A stretch of 64,000 nt of DNA from Alphaproteobacteria bacterium (lineage in GTDB: Bacteria > Pseudomonadota > Alphaproteobacteria > TMED109): positions 1 to 64,000 of the forward strand of contig JAJDWH010000043.1 of NCBI GenBank assembly GCA_022825705.1. Direction: 5' to 3'. The notes under the pieces are model-generated. The model searched no databases. It saw only the letters and a list, made by a program, of their open reading frames with translations, and was not told the DNA's origin. Made by a program: the position numbers and the translations under genes. Below, piece by piece: positions 1-6,915 of this stretch. Position 1 is the stretch's first letter; each line of letters opens with the position of its first letter.

Positions 1-42
1 CACCACGCGCTCGCGAAGGTCGTTCGAATAGGGTCGAGTCAT
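1..42 (-). CDS. IS630-family transposase, N-terminal 14 codons at window edge
   Basis: Reading leftward from an ATG at 42, the frame gives MTRPYSNDLRERVV and then leaves the window. This N-terminus is typical of IS630/Tc1-mariner-type transposases, where it opens the first helix-turn-helix domain. Only 14 residues are visible, so the DDE catalytic domain and the completeness of the gene cannot be judged. It lies next to the broken 3' end of the DUF499 gene and is probably what interrupted it. Confidence 0.65.
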   Translation of the reverse strand, partial: MTRPYSNDLRERVV

Positions 43-138
43 GGGTCCGGCCTCCAGTGCAGCCAAAACCCCTTTGAATCACATCCTTACCCAAAATGGA
101 ATCCCCCCGGGGATTCTCTCAATGACAGACACGCTCTA
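1..138 (-). mobile_element. End of an IS630-like insertion sequence
   Basis: The stretch between the transposase start (42) and the DUF499 reading frame looks like the terminal region of an insertion sequence. It contains a perfect dyad, GAATCCCC-CC-GGGGATTC, at 99-116. The DUF499 frame loses family-like sequence at about 138, exactly at a TA dinucleotide (137-138), which is the target IS630 elements use and duplicate. The other end is outside the window, so the outer inverted repeat cannot be confirmed. Confidence 0.45.
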
Positions 139-2629
139 GGGCGAGCCAGCGCGCACTGAGCGCGTCGTCGATCCCCCGGCGCAGTATCGGCCAAGGAAGC
201 GGTGCGCCGAACTGGACCGAAATTGCGGCGGACAAAGCGAGCGCGGTGGTCTTCTGGTCCTTCCAAGCCTCAGGCACAGCGTCCCGTGTCAACTGGTCGA
301 CAGCCAGCGGCGGCATCGGCGCACGCAGCACTGCCGCATCCGTTAACACACCGGGAGCGACAGTCTCGCCTTGGAAGCTAGCCGGGCCGTTCACCAACCA
401 GAGTAGGCCCTGATGAACCGCGTCCGCGATCGCCGCCTCGACCTCGACGCGCGGACAAGCGGGGATGGCAACCGGCTCTTCGTAACCTTCTCGCTGTATC
501 GCCACGACCCTCCCGCCCGAGAAATACGCGACAACTTCGGCCACCGTGACCGACTCGCCGGTCCACAGTTCCGGCAGCTCGCCCGGCACCAGGACGCTCG
601 GGTCGAGCGCCGACAGGTTTGCGCCGCTAGGTAGGAACAGTTCGAGCGCGGGCTCCGAACGCGACGCCTTGTCGATCGAGGTCCGCCACCAAGTTCTGAC
701 GGACCTGTCTGGCCGGAGGAGGGAAGCGACGAAGATGCCGTCGCGGACGCCCCGGTCGATGGTGTCAAGAATTTCCTTGTGACGGAGCATCTTTGGCAGC
801 TTCGGGTTCTCCGCAAAGGCGCCGGCCAAGTCCTTCACACGGCGCGAGTGTTCGTCCGCGCGCCAGAGATCGTAAGGGCCGCCCGGCAGCATCGCCTCGG
901 CGCTGATTGCGGTGTCCTGGATGCGCGCCCGCCGGTCTGCCTTGACGGTCGAGAACAGCGGCTCGGCGCCAATGGTCACCTTGAATGCTTGGATGTCGTT
1001 GCGCTCGTTGACGGTGATGACGACCGACCAGGCCTGGCGGATCGCGTCGGGGATGCGCTTGCGCGCTTGCTCGGTCCAGACGGCGAGCATCCCTTCGCGC
1101 CCGGGGTCTTGAGTCTGGCCTTCCAACTGTCGGCGCACCTCCTCCCAGCCGAGATATTCGCGGATGTGTGCGCGGGCAGCGTCCAGCCCATCGCGCGAAG
1201 GGGCCACGAGGACAGCGGCGTTGCGTCGGGTGCGTGGGCGATCCGGCCCGGTCGTCTCGTCGATGAAGCGGCGCGCTTCAGCACTTGTCCTGCCGGATTC
1301 GGAGACGGCCTTCGGCCCTAGGATGGCGAAGTGGAAATTGCCGTCGTCCTCGATGTCGCGCGGCCGCTCGGGCAGCGTGTGGACGCGCGCGCCGGCACTC
1401 GTGGCACCCTGAGTCAGGCTCTTCGTCCGTTGGACTTCTGCGAGGAGCTTCTGCTCCACGAGTTCCGCCGTGACCCGGTTGGCGCAGGCGTCGTGGTGCA
1501 TCTGCTTGAGATTGGGGCGATTGCCGAGACGCCACGCATTGGGCAGTGCGCCAGGGCCGCCGTCTGCCGCAGCGACGCCTGCGAACTCCGACTCATCGAG
1601 GAACCAAGAGAGGTTCGTCCATCGGCGCAGGCCCTTTTCGAGCTCAATGCGGTCCGGGCGGGTCGCGCCAACGAGCGCGACCAATTCCGGCGTGTGCGCC
1701 TTTTGCCCGATAGGTTGAGAGCTCAGGAACGCGACCAACACCGCCTGCTCCATCTCGCGGAATTTCAGAGCCGGTAGTTCGTCCTGAATCGTCCGCGCCT
1801 TGGTGAGCTCGCCTTCGAGCACCGCGCTCCATACATTGCCGGCACCCTCCGTCACCTCGCGGGTGGCAGTGCCAGCGAGCTCACGGGCGGCTTCGGCGAG
1901 CCCCTCGGCAGTGGGCGCGGGCAGGAACACGCCTGCGCCGATCAGCGGCGCCGTATCCCACGCCTCGGCGTCACGCAGCCCGATGGCAAAGATGCGTAGG
2001 ATTCCGCGTGTGCGCTGGAATCCTTCCAGTTGGGTCCACTTGGTGTAGAAGAGCTCGGTCAAATCCGGATGGAAAGGATACCCGTCGAGGAACCGTTGCT
2101 CAGCGCTCGCCCTGTCCTTGCCAACGGTCTCATCGACCCCGGCGATATTCGCCACCGCCGCTGTAACGTGCGGGCGGAAGGAGTCGGGGTTGGCGATCGA
2201 CTGGGGCGTGAAGAAGCGCCGGCGCAGCACCTCGGCTACGTCCTGCTTCTGCACCGGCTGAACTCCCTCTTCCCGCTGTCGATTAAAGATGTCGAATATC
2301 TGCGCGGTCAGTTCCTTGCCGAACGCATCGCTCTTCACTGGATCGGAGGCGAGAAGCGAGGCGACTAGGGCACAGTGGTCGACTCGCACCACCGCCTGAC
2401 AGAGATACTGGAAGAAGTCGATCAGGCGGGCACGCCAGATCTCCTCCAACGCTACCTTCTCGCGGGCGTACATGAGGACTTCGTCGATCAGCACAAGGGT
2501 CGCGAGACCCTGCGCCTGCGGTCGCGATAGCAGATCGGCAAGCAGGGGCTCTGCGGGCGGCGTTTCACGCTCCTCGTTGGCGCCTTCGGGATGGAGCGTG
2601 CTCAGGCCCTCCTCGCCCGCAATCTGGAA
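119..2629 (-). pseudogene. DUF499 anti-phage-associated ATPase, truncated at both ends
   Basis: A long open frame matches the DUF499 family of large AAA-type ATPases, found in phage-defence islands beside DUF1156 methyltransferases and helicases. The Walker B-like stretch LVLIDEVLMYAR lies near 2460-2500. Downstream is the family signature around YPFHPDLTELFY and FQRTRGILRIFA. A GTG codon at 2494 could serve as a start, but the frame stays open upstream through more protein-like sequence to 2629, where a transposon end begins, so the N-terminal part with Walker A is missing. The 3' end stops in five residues (RVCH and stop) that probably come from the IS630-like element. I infer a dead remnant of a defence system; no partner genes remain in view. 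Confidence 0.7.
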
Positions 2630-2654
2630 GGGAATTATATACTAGGGTTGACTT
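2630..2654 (+). repeat. Left terminal inverted repeat of the IS1595-type element
   Basis: The 25-bp repeat starts GGGAATTATATAC and ends AGGGTTGACTT. It matches the reverse complement of 5906-5930 with one difference (T here at position 14, A at the other end). Confidence 0.85.
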
Positions 2655-2676
2655 CCCCCCGAATCAACCCTAGTAT
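2639..2676 (+). other. Perfect 13-bp hairpin overlapping the left terminal repeat
   Basis: ATACTAGGGTTGA at 2639-2651 is followed by a 12-base loop and its exact reverse complement at 2664-2676. The hairpin starts inside the terminal repeat and ends 29 bases before the transposase start. It could block outside transcription from entering the transposase gene, or act as a second transposase-binding site. Its position and perfection are seen; the role is inferred. Confidence 0.6.
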
Positions 2677-2705
2677 CCCCCTAGCAGATACAGGGGGATG
2701 CAGAC

Positions 2706-3656
2706 ATGAAAGCGCCGGGACGATCGCACCGCAGCGGCATCAGCATCATGAAGCTGACCGAGATGTTTCCCAACGAGGAATCAGCCCGCGTCTGGTTTGA
2801 GTCCCACGTCTGGCCAGATGGCCGCGACTGCCCCAGATGCGGTTCCACGCGCACTCACGAGTGCAGCCACGCCAAATCCCCCTACCGCTGCACTGACTGC
2901 CGCAAGTACTTCTCCGTCAAGACCGGCACGCCGCTGGCCGGGTCTCCAATCTCGATCCGCAAGTGGGTGTTCGCGATCTACCTGGAGGCCACCAGCCTCA
3001 AGGGCGTATCGTCGCTCAAGCTGCACCGCGACCTCGACATCACGCAAAAGACGGCGTGGTTCATGCTGCACCGTATCCGCGAGGCATGGCAGCATGAACG
3101 TGAAACCGTACTCGAGGGGCCTGTGGTGGAAGCAGACGAAGCGTATTTCGGTGGCCGCCGCAAGAACATGAGCAATGCGAAGCGGAAGGCGCTCAAGGAC
3201 ACCGGGCGCGGTGCCGTGGGCAAGACGGCCGTCGCGGGCGTCAAGGATCGGAAGAGCAGGCACATCAGCGCGGCCGTGGTCGAGCGGACGGACGGAGCCA
3301 CGATGCGGGAGTTCGTGACCAAGCGTACCGATCCCGCCGCATTCATGTACACCGATGAGGCGAGCGCGTATCTCGGTGTTCCGCGCTGGCACGCAACAGT
3401 GAAGCACTCACGGAGCGAGTACGTCCGGGGCGAGGTTCACACCAACGGGATTGAATCGTTCTGGGCGCTCCTGAAGCGCGCCTACCACGGCACCTACCAC
3501 CACATCAGCGGGAAGCACCTGGACCGCTACGTGCAGCGGTTCTCGGGCTGCAATAATCTCCGCGACATGGACACCATCGACGTGATGGGAGCCATCGTCC
3601 GCCTAATGGTCGGCAAGCGAATCAAGTATGCTGAGCTGGTCGGGAGCAGAAACTGA
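2706..3656 (+). CDS. IS1595-family transposase
   Basis: The 316-residue protein has the family layout. An N-terminal zinc ribbon (C42, C45, C62, C65; CPRCGSTRT and YRCTDCRKYF) is followed by a DDE/DDN-type catalytic core with D144 in VEADEAYFGG, D217 in YTDEASAY, and N247/E250/K257 in NGIESFWALLKR. It would cut and join the element's ends at the 25-bp repeats. The ATG at 2706 sits just after GGGGGATGCAGAC, a usable ribosome binding site, and the opening KAPGRSHR is typical of the family; a start at 2748 is possible but would remove it. The frame is intact and key residues are present, so the enzyme may be active. The downstream peptide gene overlaps its stop codon. Confidence 0.92.
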   Translation: MKAPGRSHRSGISIMKLTEMFPNEESARVWFESHVWPDGRDCPRCGSTRTHECSHAKSPYRCTDCRKYFSVKTGTPLAGSPISIRKWVFAIYLEATSLKGVSSLKLHRDLDITQKTAWFMLHRIREAWQHERETVLEGPVVEADEAYFGGRRKNMSNAKRKALKDTGRGAVGKTAVAGVKDRKSRHISAAVVERTDGATMREFVTKRTDPAAFMYTDEASAYLGVPRWHATVKHSRSEYVRGEVHTNGIESFWALLKRAYHGTYHHISGKHLDRYVQRFSGCNNLRDMDTIDVMGAIVRLMVGKRIKYAELVGSRN

Positions 3657-3748
3657 TGGAGCGCATTAACGCCGCCATCAAGATCGTGAGCGTGACGCTC
3701 GCCTACGCGATGCTTGGCTTGATCGTGTGGGCTGTGTTCCTGCAGTGA
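3656..3748 (+). CDS. 30-residue single-pass membrane peptide coupled to the transposase
   Basis: An ATG that shares its A with the transposase stop (TGATG) opens a 30-codon frame. Residues from about 8 to 30 form one hydrophobic helix (IKIVSVTLAYAM then LGLIVWAVFLQ). The overlap implies translational coupling to the transposase. I know no function. Similar tiny ORFs may accompany other IS1595 elements, which would test whether it is real. The alternative is a chance frame, but the exact overlap and the clean membrane segment argue for a gene. Confidence 0.5.
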   Translation: MERINAAIKIVSVTLAYAMLGLIVWAVFLQ

Positions 3749-3755
3749 GGCGCAA

Positions 3756-3787
3756 CAGACCCGCAGGCGCCAACCAACGCGGGTCTG
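3756..3787 (+). terminator. Hairpin just downstream of the transposase operon
   Basis: CAGACCCGC (3756-3764) pairs perfectly with GCGGGTCTG (3779-3787) across a 14-base loop, seven bases after the small peptide's stop. No T-run follows, so it may be a weak or Rho-assisted terminator. Confidence 0.45.
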
Positions 3788-3811
3788 TGCAGTGCCGAAT
3801 AGAAGCCCCAA

Positions 3812-3845
3812 CGGCTATGACCATCATAGCCGAAGGGCCTTTCGT
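3812..3845 (+). terminator. Second hairpin after the transposase operon
   Basis: CGGCTATGA and TCATAGCCG form a perfect 9-bp stem with a CCA loop at 3812-3832. Pyrimidine-rich CCTTTC follows shortly. It lies between the rightward transposase operon and the leftward 84-residue gene and could terminate either. Confidence 0.45.
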
Positions 3846-3852
3846 GTCTATG

Positions 3853-4107
3853 TCACAATCCACCTTTGATCAAGGCTTCGCCGATCGCCTCGTCGATTAC
3901 ACCGACAAAGCTCTCAGCCGACTTCCGGCTGCGGCTCCTGGTGAAATCGGCGGACCGTCCCCTGAAATCCTCGAGCGTTGCCCGCATGCGGCGCGCTTTC
4001 TCGGCTTCCCCGTTGAGAACGAGATCAATGAGGATTCTGTTGACAAGCTGGAGCGCGGCGACTTTCCCCTCTAAATCGTGGAGGTCGCCTCTTAAGTCTC
4101 TCTCCAT
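3853..4107 (-). CDS. 84-residue transposon passenger protein, unknown function
   Basis: I do not recognise this small soluble protein. It is mostly helical and charged (MERDLRGDLHDLEGKVAALQ at the start), with a predicted amphipathic helix and an Arg/Ser-rich middle (RSRSRKSAES). The ATG at 4107 is chosen because GAAGGAGAG lies just upstream at good spacing; a longer frame to 4149 exists but its extra residues are proline/arginine-rich and runs through a hairpin. The gene lies inside the IS1595-type element on the strand opposite the transposase, behind the lipoprotein gene and separated from it by a strong stem-loop. Confidence 0.6.
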   Translation of the reverse strand: MERDLRGDLHDLEGKVAALQLVNRILIDLVLNGEAEKARRMRATLEDFRGRSADFTRSRSRKSAESFVGVIDEAIGEALIKGGL

Positions 4108-4132
4108 GAGAACTCTCCTTCTCGTGGGTGGA

Positions 4133-4163
4133 GGCCCCGCCCGCGGCAACGGGCGGGGCCTTT
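4133..4163 (+). terminator. Strong GC stem-loop between lipoprotein gene and 84-residue gene
   Basis: GGCCCCGCCCG (4133-4143) pairs perfectly with CGGGCGGGGCC (4150-4160) over a 6-base loop, with TTT after it on the plus strand. It sits just past the lipoprotein stop (4168, minus strand) and could end that transcript, or rightward transcripts from the transposase. Confidence 0.65.
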
Positions 4164-4167
4164 CAGG

Positions 4168-5262
4168 CTAGAAGCTAGGTGTAGCGCCGAAGTGAGCGCC
4201 AATGAACTTCACTTCGGTTCCACCGGGCGTCGTAACAACACCGCCGTGGGTGCCAGCGAGCGCCCGAGGATCGCCCGTGGCATCGTCGATAGCCGAGAAG
4301 CGGCCACCCCATGATCCTTGTGTACTGAGACTGGAGAACCTTGGATCGGTCGCCGTAACCGACGTGCCGGTGAAGGTGCCGTTGGAGTTGATCGATGCAG
4401 CCCCGAAGTGCAGTTGCGAGGGGCTTGCTCCTGATGCGTCGTAGACCGTTCCATCGGGCGTAACCGCGATCGCATCCACGGTGATGCCCGTGATGGAGGC
4501 TGAAACGGTGTTGGTGCCGAAATTGGCACGGGCCTGGAACAAACCGTCGTATTCACCCAGCTCGATCGTCCCTTCCTGGACACCAGGCACGCCCCTTCCG
4601 GCTTCGAGCCCGTACAGACCGGCAGCGATCCCGGTGTAGCTGGCAGTACCGCTTAGCGGCATGTTGGCCGGACGCGAGATCTCCGGCCCGTCAACGAACG
4701 CACCGACCTCGACGCCGCTGACCTGCGCGTTTGCCCAGTCACCCCTGATGTGGATCCAGTAGCCGCCGGCCATGTAGTCATTGGCATCATCCGAGCTGAA
4801 GTCGATTGCGCCGCGCATAACAGTCAGGCTGTTGGCGGTGTAGTCGAACAGCAAGCCATCGACCCAGTTTCGGCCTGTCACCGGGGAAACCGTCACGGCA
4901 GAACTCTCGACCACGTGCTGGGCGGTGTTCAGCGAGAACCCGCCGCCGTTCTGTCGGCGGACGCGAAGGGTGAAGGTGTCTCCGCTCCGGGTGACCTGCG
5001 CCGCATCGGCGGATACGCCAGACACGTTGACGCTGGAGGATTGGGTCACGCTCCCGAACGCTGGCCGTGCGGTGGCGGCATTGTCGATCGCGGCGGTTCC
5101 GGTGCCTGCAGCAGATCGAAATGCCGTGTCTGGCGTCGGAGTTGTGGGTGGCGCGGTAGGACCCGCGCCTGTGTTGTCGGTTGGGCTTCCGCTGCCGCCA
5201 CCGCCACCACAGGCGGCGAGGACCAAGACCGCCGCGAACGCGGCAGCATAACGAGTAATCAT
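4168..5262 (-). CDS. Surface lipoprotein with TbpB-like C-terminal beta-barrel
   Basis: The 364-residue precursor starts with a lipoprotein signal (MITRYAAAFAAVLVLAAC); C18 in the lipobox LAAC would be lipidated, followed by a Gly/Ser/Pro/Thr linker to about residue 50. The rest is beta-rich, with repeating Gly/aromatic strands, and ends in GSWGGRFSAIDD, AGTHGG and FIGAHFGATPSF. This pattern matches the small beta-barrel of transferrin-binding protein B and factor-H-binding-type lipoproteins. These are surface-displayed proteins that bind host or metal-carrier proteins, often exported by Slam. No Slam or TonB receptor gene is nearby. It is a passenger of the transposon. The barrel call rests on pattern, not on a search; the ligand is unknown. 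Confidence 0.65.
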   Translation of the reverse strand: MITRYAAAFAAVLVLAACGGGGGSGSPTDNTGAGPTAPPTTPTPDTAFRSAAGTGTAAIDNAATARPAFGSVTQSSSVNVSGVSADAAQVTRSGDTFTLRVRRQNGGGFSLNTAQHVVESSAVTVSPVTGRNWVDGLLFDYTANSLTVMRGAIDFSSDDANDYMAGGYWIHIRGDWANAQVSGVEVGAFVDGPEISRPANMPLSGTASYTGIAAGLYGLEAGRGVPGVQEGTIELGEYDGLFQARANFGTNTVSASITGITVDAIAVTPDGTVYDASGASPSQLHFGAASINSNGTFTGTSVTATDPRFSSLSTQGSWGGRFSAIDDATGDPRALAGTHGGVVTTPGGTEVKFIGAHFGATPSF

Positions 5263-5307
5263 GAGAAACCTCGCGGTGCATTACGACACCGGCGGATGCC
5301 GGGCCGT

Positions 5308-5437
5308 TGCCAACCAACAAGGATTTCTTGAGGCCCCGCCTATTCGCCTGGGCGCCGGGAGCGACCCAGCGCCGGACAAGAGGCTGTTCTATTCAGCGGG
5401 TGGCCCGACGCAGAGGTCGGAACCTTGTTGGTTGGCA
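5308..5437. repeat. 15-bp perfect inverted repeat flanking 100 bp
   Basis: TGCCAACCAACAAGG at 5308-5322 is the exact reverse complement of 5423-5437. The enclosed 100 bp has no gene and lies upstream of the lipoprotein gene inside the transposon. It could be a long-range operator or cruciform, or a small nested element. Confidence 0.55.
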
Positions 5438-5484
5438 CGGTGATGATGAGTTGCTTTTCGGAGTGATGCAAGGACAATGAAGCC

Positions 5485-5578
5485 ATGCCGAAAGCAACAC
5501 GACGACGCTCCGCACCACCCCCCGCCGTGGATGCGACTCCGGAGCAGCTTGCACGTGCATTGGCGATGCGTGGGCCTA
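5485..5578 (+). pseudogene. N-terminal fragment of a small passenger ORF
   Basis: An ATG at 5485 begins about 31 codons with natural-looking composition (MPKATRRRSAPPPAVDATPE, then QLARALAMRG). After that the frame runs antisense through the 96-residue gene and turns into low-complexity Ser/Arg sequence. I read this as the surviving start of a small gene whose remainder was replaced. A weak AAGGA lies about 12 bases upstream. It may simply be a chance frame. Confidence 0.3.
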
Positions 5579-5866
5579 GTGCTTCGTCTCAAGGTCGGGA
5601 TCGTTTGTCAGCATCGCCCCGATCGGCCGCATCTCGACAAACAGCTTCCGGATCACGAGTAGATCCTTCTGCTGTTCGGGATCCAGGCTCTTCAGCCCCG
5701 GCACATGATCGAAGAACTCCCGAATTTCCCGCTCTACCACCAGAAAGGGATCAGATGTTTCGGGATGGTCTTGCGTTCGGGCGATCACTGCTAAGGCAGT
5801 GGTCAGAGCTGAGAGGAAGGCGATCACCGAAGCAAGGCTGACTTGGTGGTCTGACGAAAACTGCAT
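5576..5866 (-). CDS. 96-residue membrane-anchored passenger protein, unknown function
   Basis: The protein begins with one hydrophobic segment (about residues 9-28, SLASVIAFLSALTTALAVIA), followed by an acidic, helical cytoplasmic or periplasmic tail with evenly spaced Leu/Glu (VEREIREFFDHVPGLKSLD). The ATG at 5866 has GGGAGGA six bases upstream, a strong ribosome binding site, which supports a real gene. It is the last gene before the right terminal repeat and is read inward. I do not recognise the family. Confidence 0.6.
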   Translation of the reverse strand: MQFSSDHQVSLASVIAFLSALTTALAVIARTQDHPETSDPFLVVEREIREFFDHVPGLKSLDPEQQKDLLVIRKLFVEMRPIGAMLTNDPDLETKH

Positions 5867-5905
5867 CGCTTGTCCTCCCGAGGCGGAGGGGCGATGCTAG
5901 GTCTT

Positions 5906-5930
5906 AAGTCAACCCTTGTATATAATTCCC
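5906..5930 (-). repeat. Right terminal inverted repeat of the IS1595-type element
   Basis: Reads AAGTCAACCCT...TATATAATTCCC on the plus strand and is the mirror of 2630-2654 with one mismatch. It closes the 3.3 kb element. Confidence 0.85.
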
Positions 5931-5951
5931 AAGAAAATTACTTTGAAGTAC

Positions 5952-5974
5952 GTTCGAATCCCGTAGGGGCACCA
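5952..5974 (+). other. tRNA 3'-end-like sequence, candidate attachment-site remnant
   Basis: GTTCGAATCCCGTAGGGGC followed by ACCA looks like a T-loop, T-stem 3' strand, acceptor strand and CCA of a tRNA. No tRNA body precedes it, and the part from TTC to CCA is 22 bases rather than the canonical 23, so it is not a functional gene. Integrases commonly use tRNA 3' ends, and a copy of such an end marks the border of the inserted island. Its place, 22 bases outside the transposon and just before core genes, fits an island boundary. Chance resemblance remains possible. Confidence 0.4.
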
Positions 5975-6220
5975 CAGGCCGCCGCCTTTGTCCGATTACC
6001 AAGCCGGCCTCGCGCAGGTCTTCTGCCGGTGGGGCAGGGAGCCGCGCTGCAGGCATTCGCGGGTCGGGATGGCCGCGGCACGAACACCTGTATGTGAATG
6101 GCCCCGCCGCACGGGCAGGCGGCACACTGGTCAGGAAAGTCGAAATTGGGTGCCGGGTCCGGCTGCGCTATGGTGTCGCGGTCACCAGAGGGCCGTGACC
6201 GTGTTCCCCAGTATGTTTTC

Positions 6221-6904
6221 ATGATCGGCGACCCGCTCGCCCTCCGGATTCACACGCCGGTCGGCCGGGCAACGCCTGAGCAGTTGGCGGCCGTGGCAGG
6301 CGCGTCAACCAGTTTCCTCGCCGATGCTCAACAGGGCTGGAACTGCATGGACGTGGGGATTCGGCCGCTCGACCCGGACATGCGTTTTGCCGGCATTGCC
6401 GTCACGGTCTCCGGCGGGCCGCGGGACATTCTCGCGGCGGTAGCGGCGCTTGATGTTGTGGCGCCGGGCGATGTCCTGGTGCTGGCAACCGGGCGTGATG
6501 AGAGCGGGGCCGTCATCGGCGACCATTACGCTGCGGTCGCCAAACAGAAAGGGGTGGTCGGGATCGTCACGGACGGCTTGGTGCGAGATGCGGCGGGCAT
6601 CCGCGCCAAAGGCCCTCCGACGTTTTCGCGGGGATTCAGGCCGAACGGCGGGTACCGCAACGGACCGGGGGAGCTGAACGGCCCCGTCAGCGTAGGCGAC
6701 GTGGTCGTGCAGCCGGGAGACATCGTGGTGGCTGACGAAGATGGCGTGGTGGTGGTGCCCCGCGTCCAGGCTGAACGGGTGATCTCTGCTCTGGCGGACG
6801 TGCAGGCGAAGGAAGACGCGCTTGAGGAGCGGATTGCTCGCGGCGAGGTCACCACCATGTGGGACCGTGCCCGCTACGTGGAACGCGGCGTCGAAGAGAT
6901 CTGA
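6221..6904 (+). CDS. RraA-family aldolase/decarboxylase-like protein
   Basis: The 227-residue protein belongs to the RraA/HMG-aldolase fold (once called demethylmenaquinone methyltransferase). It has the family signatures GIVTDGLVRDAAGI and VVADEDGVVVVPR, including the Asp/Arg pair that binds the divalent metal and pyruvyl group in catalytic members. Such enzymes act as 4-hydroxy-4-methyl-2-oxoglutarate aldolases or oxaloacetate decarboxylases. The start at 6221 (MIGDPLALRI) is chosen because sequence further upstream is not protein-like. It opens a three-gene operon with a 2-hydroxyacid dehydrogenase (11-base gap) and an HpaI-type aldolase, which points to breakdown of a hydroxy/oxo acid rather than RNase E inhibition. 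Confidence 0.8.
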   Translation: MIGDPLALRIHTPVGRATPEQLAAVAGASTSFLADAQQGWNCMDVGIRPLDPDMRFAGIAVTVSGGPRDILAAVAALDVVAPGDVLVLATGRDESGAVIGDHYAAVAKQKGVVGIVTDGLVRDAAGIRAKGPPTFSRGFRPNGGYRNGPGELNGPVSVGDVVVQPGDIVVADEDGVVVVPRVQAERVISALADVQAKEDALEERIARGEVTTMWDRARYVERGVEEI

Positions 6905-6915
6905 GGGACAAGAAT

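Larger units (their letters stand above)
2630..5930 (+). mobile_element. IS1595-family element carrying passenger genes
   Basis: This 3,301-bp element is bounded by 25-bp inverted repeats that match at 24 of 25 positions and begin GGGAATTATATAC. It encodes an IS1595-type transposase near the left end and, unusually, about 2.1 kb of extra DNA. The extra DNA holds a 30-residue peptide gene, an 84-residue gene, a TbpB-like lipoprotein gene, a gene fragment and a 96-residue membrane protein gene. IS1595 members are known to carry passengers and to make 8-bp target duplications. Here the 8 bases outside the left end (ATCTGGAA) and right end (AAGAAAAT) differ, so this is not a simple single insertion. 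Confidence 0.8.
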
